The notes under the pieces: generated by a model
Told to the model about the DNA's origin: nothing
What the model saw: the letters and a program-made list of their open reading frames with translations, nothing else
Databases searched by the model: none
In this document: positions 23,181 to 32,500 of the stretch, one piece after another
Layout of the letters: each line of letters starts with the position of its first letter
Position numbering within the stretch: position 1 is the first letter of the stretch
Assembly: GCA_910576385.1 (NCBI GenBank)
Contig: CAJTIR010000034.1
Location: 1-39,224 of the forward strand
Source: Lachnospiraceae bacterium
GTDB taxonomy: Bacteria > Bacillota > Clostridia > Lachnospirales > Lachnospiraceae
Direction of reading: 5' to 3'
Length of the DNA stretch: 39,224 nucleotides
Program-made: the position numbers and the translations under genes

Positions 23181-24699
23181 AGATAAAACCTCCTGCCTCC
23201 CCCGAAGGCTGTCCCAAAGCTGGAAGCAACAGGAACAGACCCGCAAACAACATACATTTGATCAACCAATGCTGCCTGTCATAAAACCCTTCCAGATCAC
23301 GCCCCTGCTCTTGGAGCAGACTAATGACAAAGACAACCAGACAGCCAACTAAAATCACCGTCATAAAAATCAATGTATAAGCAGTTCCGCTCGCCTCACC
23401 AATCTCAATGGACAAAAGTTGTGACAAATCAAATTTTGTCACTGCATATTTCATCATCCGCAGCGCTGTCCCCACATCATCTGCACGGTCAAAAAACCAA
23501 CTGATATTGACTAATACAAATGTCCGCAAAATTTGAAACAGATGAAACCCTGGATTGCTGTCTGAAATATGCAGCGCCTGTTTCCATTTCCGATACCTTG
23601 GCGCCATCAGGCCGCTAAAGGCAATAATCATACCATTGTAGAGACCATATACAATAAATTTCCAGGCCGCCCCATGCCAAATACCTACTACCAGAAACAC
23701 AATCAAATTTGCCAAACAGATGGGAAGTGTTCGGCCTGTCTGTTTGCCAAATACTTTTTTGGCAAATTTAGAAAAATGTTTCATCCAGCCAGACAAGGAC
23801 ACTGGATAGAACACATAATCTTTCATCCAGGTTCCGAGCGTAATATGCCAGCGGTGCCAAAAATCTGTAATAGAAATGGCAAAATAAGGCCGCTTGAAAT
23901 TCTCATCCATCTGGATGCCAAACAATCCAGCAATCCCAATCACCACATCCATTCCGCCTGAGAAATCACAGTAAAGCTGTATACTATAGGCAAGCACAGC
24001 TATGATTCCAAGCCCAGAATAACGTTCTGGCTCTCCAAAAATGGCATTTACAAAAATTACTGCATTGTCAGCAATGACCATTTTCTTAAAATAGCCCCAA
24101 AGAATTCTAAGCAGACTCCGTTCCGCTTTTTGCAAATCAAAACGGTGAGAAGCATAAAGCTGTTCACCCAGACGACTAAACCGCCCGATCGGACCTTGAA
24201 GAATCTGCGGAAAGAAGGAAACAAACAACGCAAAACGGAACAAATTATGTTCCGCTTTTGTCCTGTCCCAATATACATCTAAAAGATAGCCCATAGACTG
24301 AAATGTATAAAATGAAATTCCCAAAGGCAGCAGCAAGGACAATTCTCTGTAGCTAGCACCAGAAATTAAGTTATATGTGGTGATAGCAAAATTCGTATAT
24401 TTCAACACTGCGAGAACACCAAAATTCAATAATAATGTCAGCACTAAAATTTGTTTCTTCCTGCGCTTCCTTTTTGTTTTATCTTGCTCCGCCTGAGCGA
24501 TAATCTCCAACCGTATTCCGGCAAGCCAGGTGGTGATTGTAGTAAATGCCAAAAAACATGTCACCTTAAGCCCACCACTGACATAGTAAATATAGCTAAA
24601 CAATAAGAGCCATATCCACTGATATTTTTTGGGAATCCAGTAATAACCTACTGCTGCCACTATCACAAACAGCAGAAATTTCATTGAAATCAGCGACAT
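23167..24699 (-). CDS. MBOAT-family membrane acyltransferase (DltB/AlgI-like)
   Basis: 510 residues with about 11 hydrophobic segments. The MBOAT core is clear: Y-C-D-F-S-G-G-M-D-V near 243-252, F-W-H-R-W-H-I-T-L at 280-288, and the catalytic His342 in G-I-W-H-G-A-A-W. L-P-L-G-I-S-F-Y-T-F-Q lies near 124. DltB uses this fold to move D-alanine from carrier protein DltC across the membrane; AlgI does the same with acetyl groups. The carrier gene lies 12 bases upstream, so I infer a carrier-protein-dependent DltB-like step rather than acetyl-CoA use. Last residues are F-I-Y-A-Q-F. Confidence 0.88.
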   Translation of the reverse strand: MSLISMKFLLFVIVAAVGYYWIPKKYQWIWLLLFSYIYYVSGGLKVTCFLAFTTITTWLAGIRLEIIAQAEQDKTKRKRRKKQILVLTLLLNFGVLAVLKYTNFAITTYNLISGASYRELSLLLPLGISFYTFQSMGYLLDVYWDRTKAEHNLFRFALFVSFFPQILQGPIGRFSRLGEQLYASHRFDLQKAERSLLRILWGYFKKMVIADNAVIFVNAIFGEPERYSGLGIIAVLAYSIQLYCDFSGGMDVVIGIAGLFGIQMDENFKRPYFAISITDFWHRWHITLGTWMKDYVFYPVSLSGWMKHFSKFAKKVFGKQTGRTLPICLANLIVFLVVGIWHGAAWKFIVYGLYNGMIIAFSGLMAPRYRKWKQALHISDSNPGFHLFQILRTFVLVNISWFFDRADDVGTALRMMKYAVTKFDLSQLLSIEIGEASGTAYTLIFMTVILVGCLVVFVISLLQEQGRDLEGFYDRQHWLIKCMLFAGLFLLLPALGQPSGEAGGFIYAQF

Positions 24700-24711
24700 A
24701 TTTTACACCGC

Positions 24712-24939
24712 CTAATCTTCCTTAAGTCTCTGTACCATTGCCCACAGCGCTTTCGCAGAATTAAAATTTTCCGGTATTACCTGTGAAGGCGTGATCGTAA
24801 TTTCAAATTCATCCTGCAGCTCGCTGACAATAGAAAGAATTGCAAAAGAATCTAAAATTCCATCATCAATCAAAGTCTCGCAGTTTTCATAATCTGCATC
24901 CGGCTGAATATCTTCCAAAATCTCTAATAACTTATCCAT
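24712..24939 (-). CDS. Acyl/aminoacyl carrier protein (DltC-like)
   Basis: 75 residues, four-helix acidic carrier fold. D-D-G-I-L-D-S-F-A-I-L presents Ser31 for 4'-phosphopantetheine, with the D-S-F form found in DltC-type carriers rather than the D-S-L of fatty-acid ACP. E-F-E-I-T-I and E-N-F-N-S form helix II-III. Located between the decarboxylase and the MBOAT, it is expected to carry the amino acid activated by the adenylation enzyme. GAAAGGAATTAGAATT precedes the ATG. Confidence 0.87.
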   Translation of the reverse strand: MDKLLEILEDIQPDADYENCETLIDDGILDSFAILSIVSELQDEFEITITPSQVIPENFNSAKALWAMVQRLKED

Positions 24940-24965
24940 AATTCTAATTCCTTTCTGTCTCTTCC

Positions 24966-26168
24966 TTATAATTCCATCACAGTACGGCTATTGAGCAGAT
25001 CGGTACTCTGTGTCTTACGCACAACCCAAACGCCCTCTTTCCGAGAGTAAAACAGCACGCAAGGGAGATCACGGCTTAAAAATAAATTAATCCCCTCCAT
25101 CACAGAATACGCCCCGACGCGCTCAAATACCAACACATCCCCCACCTGCGCCCCCGCCAAGGGAAGCTGTTTTACAATTACATCCGCCACCGTACAAAGT
25201 GAACCGCAGATATCCCATTTTTCTTCTACTTGCTGCTCACACTGCATCGTTTGATGGCAGGAAATATGTTGTATATAAGGCAATTTCATAGCCATCATCT
25301 GCCCATAATAATTTAAGTGATGGATGCCGCCATCCACAATTCCATAAATTTGTCCCTCTGTCTCTTTGCGCTCCACAATGGAAGTCAGAAAACTGCCGCA
25401 GTCCGCCACCAAAAACCTGCCCATTTCCAGAGTAATCTTGCCCTGAAAATGCATCTGCTGCACAAAACCAGTAAATTGTTCCAGCAATTCCTCTAAATCT
25501 TCGTCCTGCTCAGAGCGAAAATATGGCACATAAAAACCTGGTCCATACTCCAGTTCTTCAATACAAACACCTTGTGCCTGTAATTCCTCAATCCATTGAT
25601 CCAGTCTCTGAATTTCCTTTTCAATCCTGCCAATCTTCTTCTGTGTACCTGAATAATACTGGATTCCTCTAAAGTGCAGCCCTGGATAATGTTTCTGATT
25701 TGTGAGTATTTCCTTTGCCTGTCCAAAATCTACGCCAAACTGATTACCGCTGCTGATTCGTATCAGCGCCTCCAAGCGAAAACCAGATTCCTTTGCACAT
25801 TTTGTCAAAAGCTGTAACTGCTGCAAAGATTCTATTGTGTAGATGCCTTGTCCCTGATAAGCTGACACAATACGAGCAATATCCTTATACTCTTTGTTGA
25901 CGCCGGATATCACCAGTCTGCTTACTGGCAGCTTTTCCCGCTCACAGATCCGAAATTCCCCTGGAGAACACACTTCAAACCGTTCTGCCAGAGGCTCGAT
26001 CACCCTTACTAAAAAGGGATTAGCCTTCATCGCAAACACAAGATCCATGTTCTTCTGCTGCAAAAATGCATGGATTTTTCCCACACGTTCCCGCAGTGCA
26101 TCCAGGTCAAATACATAGGCCGGAGTTGCACATTCCTCTAAAATTGCTTCGATATCCGAAACTTTCAT
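24966..26168 (-). CDS. Fold-III PLP-dependent amino acid decarboxylase (LysA/ODC-like)
   Basis: 400 residues, alanine-racemase-like barrel plus C-terminal beta domain. F-A-M-K-A-N-P has the PLP lysine at 48; Y-G-P-G-F-Y-V-P near 208 and E-M-G-R at 248-251 bind phosphate and pyridine nitrogen; C-T-V-A-D at 325-329 and G-A-Y-S at 352 are the opposing-subunit loops. In diaminopimelate decarboxylase the Cys loop reads C-E-S-x-D, so this enzyme likely handles another substrate. Related enzymes act on carrier-bound amino acids (BtrK decarboxylates glutamyl on carrier BtrI) and occur with AMP ligase and carrier genes in exosortase-associated loci. Its start shares one base with the adenylation gene stop. 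True reaction is inferred. Confidence 0.82.
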   Translation of the reverse strand: MKVSDIEAILEECATPAYVFDLDALRERVGKIHAFLQQKNMDLVFAMKANPFLVRVIEPLAERFEVCSPGEFRICEREKLPVSRLVISGVNKEYKDIARIVSAYQGQGIYTIESLQQLQLLTKCAKESGFRLEALIRISSGNQFGVDFGQAKEILTNQKHYPGLHFRGIQYYSGTQKKIGRIEKEIQRLDQWIEELQAQGVCIEELEYGPGFYVPYFRSEQDEDLEELLEQFTGFVQQMHFQGKITLEMGRFLVADCGSFLTSIVERKETEGQIYGIVDGGIHHLNYYGQMMAMKLPYIQHISCHQTMQCEQQVEEKWDICGSLCTVADVIVKQLPLAGAQVGDVLVFERVGAYSVMEGINLFLSRDLPCVLFYSRKEGVWVVRKTQSTDLLNSRTVMEL

Positions 26169-27700
26169 TACTGCTCCTCCTGATATGATTTTTTTAAAGC
26201 GCCTCTGTCTATCTTGCCATTTTTGGTAATTGGAAGCTTCTCACGCTTACAAAATGCATTTGGTATCATAAACGCTGGCAGCTGACTGCGCAGAATCCGC
26301 ACAATTTCTCGTTTCTCTGCTTCTCCCTCATAAAAGGCAACAATCTTTGAGGAACTTTCATCAAACACACAACACACGCGATGAATCTGTTCCACCCGCT
26401 CCATCGCAGCTTCAATCTCTCCTAATTCAATACGGTGTCCCATATGTTTAATCTGGAAATCCTTACGGGTAGCATAGCAAAGCTCACCCCGTTCATTATA
26501 ATACCCCAAATCTCCTGTTCTGTAAATAATTTCTAAAAAACTGTTGTTTAATGGATTCTGAACAAATGCTTTCTTCGTCTGCTCTGAGTTGTTATAATAT
26601 CCCAGAGACAAGGCTGTACCTGCAACACAGATCTCTGCGCGCTCTCCCTCCTTTTCCACCAAATGATTCTGCTCATCCAACAGAAATACCTTTTCATTCT
26701 GAAAAGGCCTGCCAATCGGTATCACCTCGCCTGGCTGAAATTCCCGTTCTATAATATAATAAGTACAATTGCATGTAATCTCTGTAGGTCCATAGAGATT
26801 CACATACATGGCATTGGGAAGATACTGCCGCCAAATGTTTAAATGACGCACAGGCATTACTTCTCCGCTGAACAAGACCTTGTCCACAGACTTTGGTACC
26901 CGATAGGTAAAACCGTTTAATTCACTGACAATACACAGTGCAGAAACGGCCCAGATCAATGTTGTCACTTTCCGGTCACATAGATAATCCAGCAATTGTA
27001 CTGGGAAAGAAAATACTTGTCTGGGAATAATCTGCATTGTGGCGCCTGTTTTTAAGGTACTATAAATATCTTTCACTGATACATCAAAATCAAAGGGCGC
27101 TTGATTTCCAATCACATCTGCATCTGTAATGTGAAAATTCTCTGTAAAATATTCCATAAAATCAATTACAGAACGATGACTCACTACTACGCCTTTGGGC
27201 ACTCCCGTGGAGCCTGACGTAAAAATTCCATAGAGCGGCGCTGTATCTACCGCAGAATTACGAATTTCCACTAAAATTTCCTCCGCTGCCTCTTCTTGTT
27301 CCAACTGCTGCAGCTCTAGTATCTGAAATCCTTCTTCTGGCTTTCCTGCATTTCTAAGGCTGCCAAGCTGCTTTTCCTCTTTGAAATTGGTAATCGTCAA
27401 CGGCTGTTCCAAAGTCTCAAGAATTTGTGAGATACGCTGTGCTGGCTGCTTTGTGTCCAGCATCACATAAAAACAGCCAGCAGAAACAATCCCCATAAAT
27501 GCTGCAACTGCATCTACGCTTTTCTCCATCCACACAGCAATTGGCTTTCCAGGATGTGTTCTCCTCGCCAATGCACTTCCTATCTTTTGTGCCCGTCTTT
27601 TTAGCTCCTGCCAGGTACAACAATGCTCCTGATCTGCAAAAGCTACCTTATTCGGATATTTTTCTGCCGACTGTTCTAAATATTCTAATATATTTGTCAT
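26168..27700 (-). CDS. Amino acid adenylation enzyme (DltA-like)
   Basis: 510 residues from M-T-N-I-L-E-Y-L-E, where homology to the ANL family begins; an ATG at 27727 in frame is possible and neither has a strong ribosome-binding site. Core motifs: I-F-T-S-G-S-T-G-V-P-K-G (A3, near 159-170), F-D-F-D-V-S at 203-208 with an Asp that in DltA and NRPS domains contacts the substrate amino group, N-L-Y-G-P-T-E (A5, 301-307), Y-R-T-G-D-L (A7, 393), and the catalytic lysine in I-T-K-N-G-K-I-D-R (495). It should activate an amino acid and load the carrier protein downstream. C-N-C-T and I-W-A-V-S replace usual DltA pocket residues, so D-Ala is not assured. Confidence 0.85.
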   Translation of the reverse strand: MTNILEYLEQSAEKYPNKVAFADQEHCCTWQELKRRAQKIGSALARRTHPGKPIAVWMEKSVDAVAAFMGIVSAGCFYVMLDTKQPAQRISQILETLEQPLTITNFKEEKQLGSLRNAGKPEEGFQILELQQLEQEEAAEEILVEIRNSAVDTAPLYGIFTSGSTGVPKGVVVSHRSVIDFMEYFTENFHITDADVIGNQAPFDFDVSVKDIYSTLKTGATMQIIPRQVFSFPVQLLDYLCDRKVTTLIWAVSALCIVSELNGFTYRVPKSVDKVLFSGEVMPVRHLNIWRQYLPNAMYVNLYGPTEITCNCTYYIIEREFQPGEVIPIGRPFQNEKVFLLDEQNHLVEKEGERAEICVAGTALSLGYYNNSEQTKKAFVQNPLNNSFLEIIYRTGDLGYYNERGELCYATRKDFQIKHMGHRIELGEIEAAMERVEQIHRVCCVFDESSSKIVAFYEGEAEKREIVRILRSQLPAFMIPNAFCKREKLPITKNGKIDRGALKKSYQEEQ

Positions 27701-27757
27701 TTTTCTGTTACCATTCTTTTCTGTCATATTACTATCTTGATATTTCGTAAAAGGGCA

Positions 27758-27787
27758 AGTGTATCTGCCTAATGATAAGTGTGTCAA
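27758..27787 (-). promoter_or_regulatory. Promoter of the dlt-like operon
   Basis: TTGACA (27782-27787), perfect -35, and TACACT (27758-27763) on the minus strand, with an 18-base spacer. It lies in the 73-100 bases between the J-domain gene stop and the adenylation gene start. It may drive all nine genes down to thiI. Confidence 0.6.
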
Positions 27788-27800
27788 TACACTATGCTCC

Positions 27801-29492
27801 TTACACTGCAAACTGTTTCTTCAATTCCTCATAAACTCTGTTTATCATCTGTAAGGTCTCTGTGTCACCTGCTGAATTATCTGGGTGAAAAATCTTAATA
27901 AGCTCTTTATAGCGTTTTTTCAACTGTGTTTTATTTTCAACACCTGTAAAAAAGAGTTCTGCCTCTGTTGAATAGCTAGACCGTGTTTTTTCCTGATGTC
28001 TGGAAGATCTATGATAATTATGCCGTTTGGTCTTCTCAGCTTTCTCTTTTTCACTTGCAAGTTTGCGCAGTTCCTCCTCCAAGATTTTCCATTTGATCTG
28101 AAACAAACGCTCCTGCTCTGAAATCTTTTTTTCCTCCAGTTCTTTTTTTAAGTAGAAATCTTGTTTCTTCAACTCCAGATTACGCTTATCTTGCTCCATT
28201 TCCTGTAAGAATTTGCGCCGTTCCTCGGCAATTTCTTGTTGAAATTGAAGCCGTTCCTCGGCAAGCTCCCGCAGGAAAGCCCGCCGTTCTTCGGCAAGTT
28301 TTTGTTGTTGTTCCCACTTCTGCCTCTGCTGCTCTTGTTGAAATTTATGCTTTTCTTCCCATTGCAGCTTTGGTTGGAAATCTGTTTGCTCCTCACACTG
28401 TGGCTTTGACTGCACATTCTGCTGTTCTTCCCACTGTGACTGTGCATTTTGCTGTTCCTCACATTGTGGCTTTGCTTGCACATTCTGCTGTTCTTCCCAC
28501 TGTGGCTGTACATTTTGCTGCTCCTTACACTGTGACTGTGGCTGTACGTTTTGCTGCTCCTCACACTGTGACTGTGGCTGTTCTTCACACTGTGACCTCG
28601 ACTGTATATTTGGCTGCTTTGACTGATCCTCCCATATAAATTTGGACTGGGAACTTTGTTGTCCCTCTCCCTGTGATTTGGACTGCGTGTTTAACTGACC
28701 TTCCCACTGTGGTTTTGGCTGGGTATTTAATTGCCCTTCCCATTGTGATTTGGATTGCGTTTTAGGTTGCTCTGTCCACTGTGTATTTGCTTGTTTTGAC
28801 TGTCCCTCCCAGGAATATTTTGATTGGGTCTTTTGCTGCCTTTCCCACTGTGATTTTACTTGGGTCTTTGTTTGCCCTGTCCATTGTGTATTTGGCTGCT
28901 TTGACTGTCCCTCCCAGGAATATTTCGGCTGGGTCTTTTGTTGTCCCCACTCTGATTTTACCTGCGTCTTAGGTTGATCCGCCCACTGTGTATTTGCTTG
29001 CTTTGACTGTCCCTCCCAGGAATATTTCGGCTGGGTCTTTTGTTGTCCCCACTCTGACTTTACTTGCGTCTTAGGTTGGTCTGCCCACTGTGTATTTGCT
29101 TGCTTTGACTGCCCCTCCCAGGAATATTTCGGCTGGGTCTTTTGTTGTCCCTCCCACTGTGACTTTACTTGGTTCGTTGATTGTCCTGTCCACTGTGTAC
29201 CTGCTTGCTTTTGCTGTCCCTCCCAGGAATATTTTGGCTGGGTCTTTTGCTGTCCCCACTCTGACTTTACTTGCGTCGTTGATTGCCCTGTCCACTGTGT
29301 ATTTGGCTGCTTTTGCTGCCCCTCCCACGAAAACTTTGGCTGGGTCTTTTGTTGCCCTTCCCATGAAAACTTGGGCTGAGTCTTCTGCTGCCCTTCCCAT
29401 GAAAATTTTGGCTGAGTCTTCTGCTGCCCTTCCCACTGTGACTTTGGTTGAATCTTCTGTTGGTTCTCCCATTGCAGCTTCGGCTGATTCAT
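27801..29492 (-). CDS. J-domain protein with long Trp/Gln-rich tandem repeats
   Basis: 563 residues, no signal peptide. Residues 1-380 are about 30 short repeats around T-Q-P-K-Y-S-W-E-G-Q-Q-K, with variants S-K-Q-A-N-T-Q-W and later N-V-Q-x-K-P-Q-C-E-E-Q containing cysteine. Residues 380-490 form a charged coiled coil (repeats of L-A-E-E-R-R). Residues 508-563 are a J domain with H-P-D at 536-538 and K-K-R-Y-K-E-L-I-K in helix II, lacking the rest of DnaJ. It should stimulate a DnaK ATPase through HPD. The repeat part is low-complexity and probably disordered or self-associating. AAGGAGGCGGGGGA precedes the ATG. Lies 75 bases after the transglutaminase-like gene, possibly co-transcribed. Function unknown. 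Confidence 0.82.
   Translation of the reverse strand: MNQPKLQWENQQKIQPKSQWEGQQKTQPKFSWEGQQKTQPKFSWEGQQKTQPKFSWEGQQKQPNTQWTGQSTTQVKSEWGQQKTQPKYSWEGQQKQAGTQWTGQSTNQVKSQWEGQQKTQPKYSWEGQSKQANTQWADQPKTQVKSEWGQQKTQPKYSWEGQSKQANTQWADQPKTQVKSEWGQQKTQPKYSWEGQSKQPNTQWTGQTKTQVKSQWERQQKTQSKYSWEGQSKQANTQWTEQPKTQSKSQWEGQLNTQPKPQWEGQLNTQSKSQGEGQQSSQSKFIWEDQSKQPNIQSRSQCEEQPQSQCEEQQNVQPQSQCKEQQNVQPQWEEQQNVQAKPQCEEQQNAQSQWEEQQNVQSKPQCEEQTDFQPKLQWEEKHKFQQEQQRQKWEQQQKLAEERRAFLRELAEERLQFQQEIAEERRKFLQEMEQDKRNLELKKQDFYLKKELEEKKISEQERLFQIKWKILEEELRKLASEKEKAEKTKRHNYHRSSRHQEKTRSSYSTEAELFFTGVENKTQLKKRYKELIKIFHPDNSAGDTETLQMINRVYEELKKQFAV
28352..29492 (-). repeat. Tandem codon repeats of the J-domain protein, including 102-bp units
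   Basis: Basic unit about 36 bases (12 codons). Higher-order 102-bp units begin at 28921, 29023 and 29125 on the plus strand; the first two are near-identical over their full length, with a few silent changes. This points to recent duplication and likely length variation between strains. Confidence 0.85.
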
Positions 29493-29566
29493 TCCCCCGC
29501 CTCCTTCGTATCTGTCCTTAAACGGGCATACCCGTTACACTCCCTAACCCCTTATTTTAAAAGAAT

Positions 29567-32500
29567 TTAACGGAGTTTTATCTTTTTCACTTTACTGTAT
29601 GCACCATATATTTTGCTTCCATTTACCGTTTTATAGGCACGCAACCGAAAACTATAGGTCTTCCCCTTTTTCAGTCCAGTTTTGGCATAGGAAACGGTTT
29701 TTGCTTTGCTAATCGACTTAATCTTTTTATATCCTGCATTGTTTGTCTTCATATAAATCTCATAACCAGTGGCTCCTGTTGTCTTTTTCCAAGTTAATTT
29801 TACCTTAGAGCGACCGGTTTTCTTCACAGCTTTTAGCTTTACTGCGGCTGGAGCAGTAGCAGTCTTCACCTGTTTTGCTGCAGGGGCATAAATATTTTTC
29901 CCATTTACCACACAGTAAGGAGTAATTTTAAGTGTATATCCTGTCGCGGCCTTCAGTTTCTTGTAAGTATAACGGTTGCCTGTCAGATATTTTGTAGAAA
30001 CTTTCTTACTTCCCTTGTAAAATGCCAGACGATAATTCACACCATTCACTTTCTTCCAAGTAAATGTCAAAGATGTACTTGTATTTTTCTTTACCTTAAG
30101 CCCAGTCACATTTGCTGGCTTTGTCGGCTCAAGCATAGGAATATCTTCTGTATAACTATCTTTACATTTCTGACAAGTATATGTTTTCTCACCCTTTTTT
30201 GTCTCAGTTGGTTTCTTGGTCACTTTCGAACTATACTGATGACCTGGGCATTTTACTGTCACTTCAATCTCAATATTCTCAACAGTGACATAATTCTCTG
30301 CATCTTTAGGCGTATAGCTTGCCATATAGACAAATTTCCCTTCCTGGCACAGCTTCGTCTCAAGATCTGTCTGCCATGCAAACCCTTCTGGTAATTTCAC
30401 ACTTTCCAGTGTACTTCCGCTGGCACCGTTTAAGTCCACAGGCACTGTATATTCTGGTACAGCTTTTTCAATCTTTACATTTGTTCTTCCATAGAAAACC
30501 TGATAGCCTTCTCGCTCCACTTTGTACAATACTAGATAGGTTCCGGCATTGATCATTTCTGGCTGATTGTCTCCATATACTTGATTTTCTTTAGCATATT
30601 GCACAATATCCCCTGTCTGGATTCCTTTCACAGAAATTGTCTTAGCTTTCCCATCAAATACCGTATTGACATTGTCCGCGTAAATGCCCTCAATCTCAGG
30701 CAGATTCAAAGCGCCAATCTCCTTTTTATAGGAATCTCCACAAAGTTGACAAGTGTAAGTTTCCTCACCCCCCTCTGTCGCAGTTGGTTCCTTAGTCACT
30801 TCTTTCATATACTGATGCCCTGGACATTTTACTGTCACTTCAATCTCAATATTCTCAACAGTGACATAATTATCTGCATCCTCTGGAATATATTTCGCCA
30901 GATAAACAATGTTCCCTTCCTGATATAACTTGGTCTGTGGATCTGTCTGCCATGCAAATCCTTCCGGCAATTCCACACTCTCCAGTGCAGTTCCACTAAC
31001 TCCTTGCAGATCTTTCGGAACTGTATATTCTGGGACAGCTTTTTCGATCACTACATTTGCTCTTCCATAGTAAATTTGATATCCTTCCCTCTCCACTTTG
31101 TACATGACCAGATAAGTTCCTGCATTGACCATTTCTGGCTGATTTTCTCTATATACTTTATCTTCTCCAGCATACTGCACAATATCCCCTGTCTGTATTC
31201 CTTCCACAGTGATTGTCTTGGCTGTTCCATCAAACACAGCACTAATATTCTCTGCATAAATGCCGTCAATCTTAGGCAGACTAGAATCGCTGATCTCTAT
31301 TGTATACGAATCACCACAGAGCTGACAAGTATAAGTTTCCTCACCTTTTTCTGTCGCAGTCGGTTCTTTGGTCACTTCTGAGGTATACTGATGCCCCGGA
31401 CACCTCACTGTTACCTCAACCTCAATATCTTCAACTGTCACATAATTTGTCAAATCCTTTGGTGTATAACTTGCCAAATAGACAACTTTTCCTTCCTGAT
31501 ACAATTTCGTCTGTGGAGCTGTCTGCCAAGCAAACCCTTCCGGCAATTTTACACTCTCCAGTGCAGTTCCGCTGTCTCCCTTTAAGTTGGTGGGAATCGT
31601 ATATTCTGGGACAGCCTTTTCAATCTCCACCTGTGCGGTTCCATAGAAAGGCCGGTGCCCTGTTCTTGTGACCTTATATAATACCTGATATACTCCAGCA
31701 TTGATCATTTCTGGCTGATTGTCTCCATATACTTTATCTTCCCCAGCATACTGCACAATATCCCCTGTCTGAGTTCCCTCCACAGTTATTCCCTGTGCGC
31801 GGCCATTGTATACGATTTTTACATTTTCTGCCTGGATTCCCTGAATTTCCGGCAAATCTATTGCAATTTCTTCTACATAACTGTCTCCGCAGACACTACA
31901 GGTAAAAGTCTTCTCTCCATTCTCTGTCTCAGTCGGCTCTTTGGTAATCTCAGATGTATACTTATGGCCTGAATTTGCGTAAGGACATTGAACCGTCACT
32001 TCCACTTCTATATCTGTGACAATCTGATAATTGTTCTGATCACTCGGCGTATATCTTGCCAAATATTTATGTTTCCCTTCACGATACATCTTAATGCTTG
32101 AATCCATCCATCTAAATCCGTTTCTTAGACCTACGGAAGCAAGCGGATTTCCGCTCCATCCAGTTAATCCGGTGGGAATTGTATATGCTGGCACAGCTTT
32201 CTCAATCTCTACCTGCACCTCGCCATACAAGGTCTGATAACCTGTTCTCTGTACTTTATACAACACCTGGTATGTTCCAGCATCAATCAATTCTGGCTGT
32301 TCTTCCTGGAATCCCCCATTTCCCAGTGCATATTGGATGATATCACCTGCCCCAGTACCTTCCACAGAAACTGTCTTGGCCTTTCCATCATAGACAGCAC
32401 TTACCTTTTTAGCTGTAACACCCTCAATCTCCGGCAGAATGAGCTCTGGCAAGGTATAAGTTAAAATCTGCTGTTTACTGGTGAGGTTTGGAGTATCTTG

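Noticed and set aside
24966-26168. Assignment as plain diaminopimelate decarboxylase lysA
   Set aside because: Altered substrate loop and location between a carrier protein and an adenylation enzyme make lysine synthesis unlikely.
27801-29492. Periodic repeats that at first look like a CRISPR array
   Set aside because: Period is 36 to 102 bases without unique spacers, and the minus strand reads as one open frame with repeated codons and a J domain at its end.
29090-29521. Long plus-strand open frame (143 codons) opposite the repeats
   Set aside because: It is the antisense of the repeat region, has no ribosome-binding site and a repetitive composition that only mirrors the coding strand.
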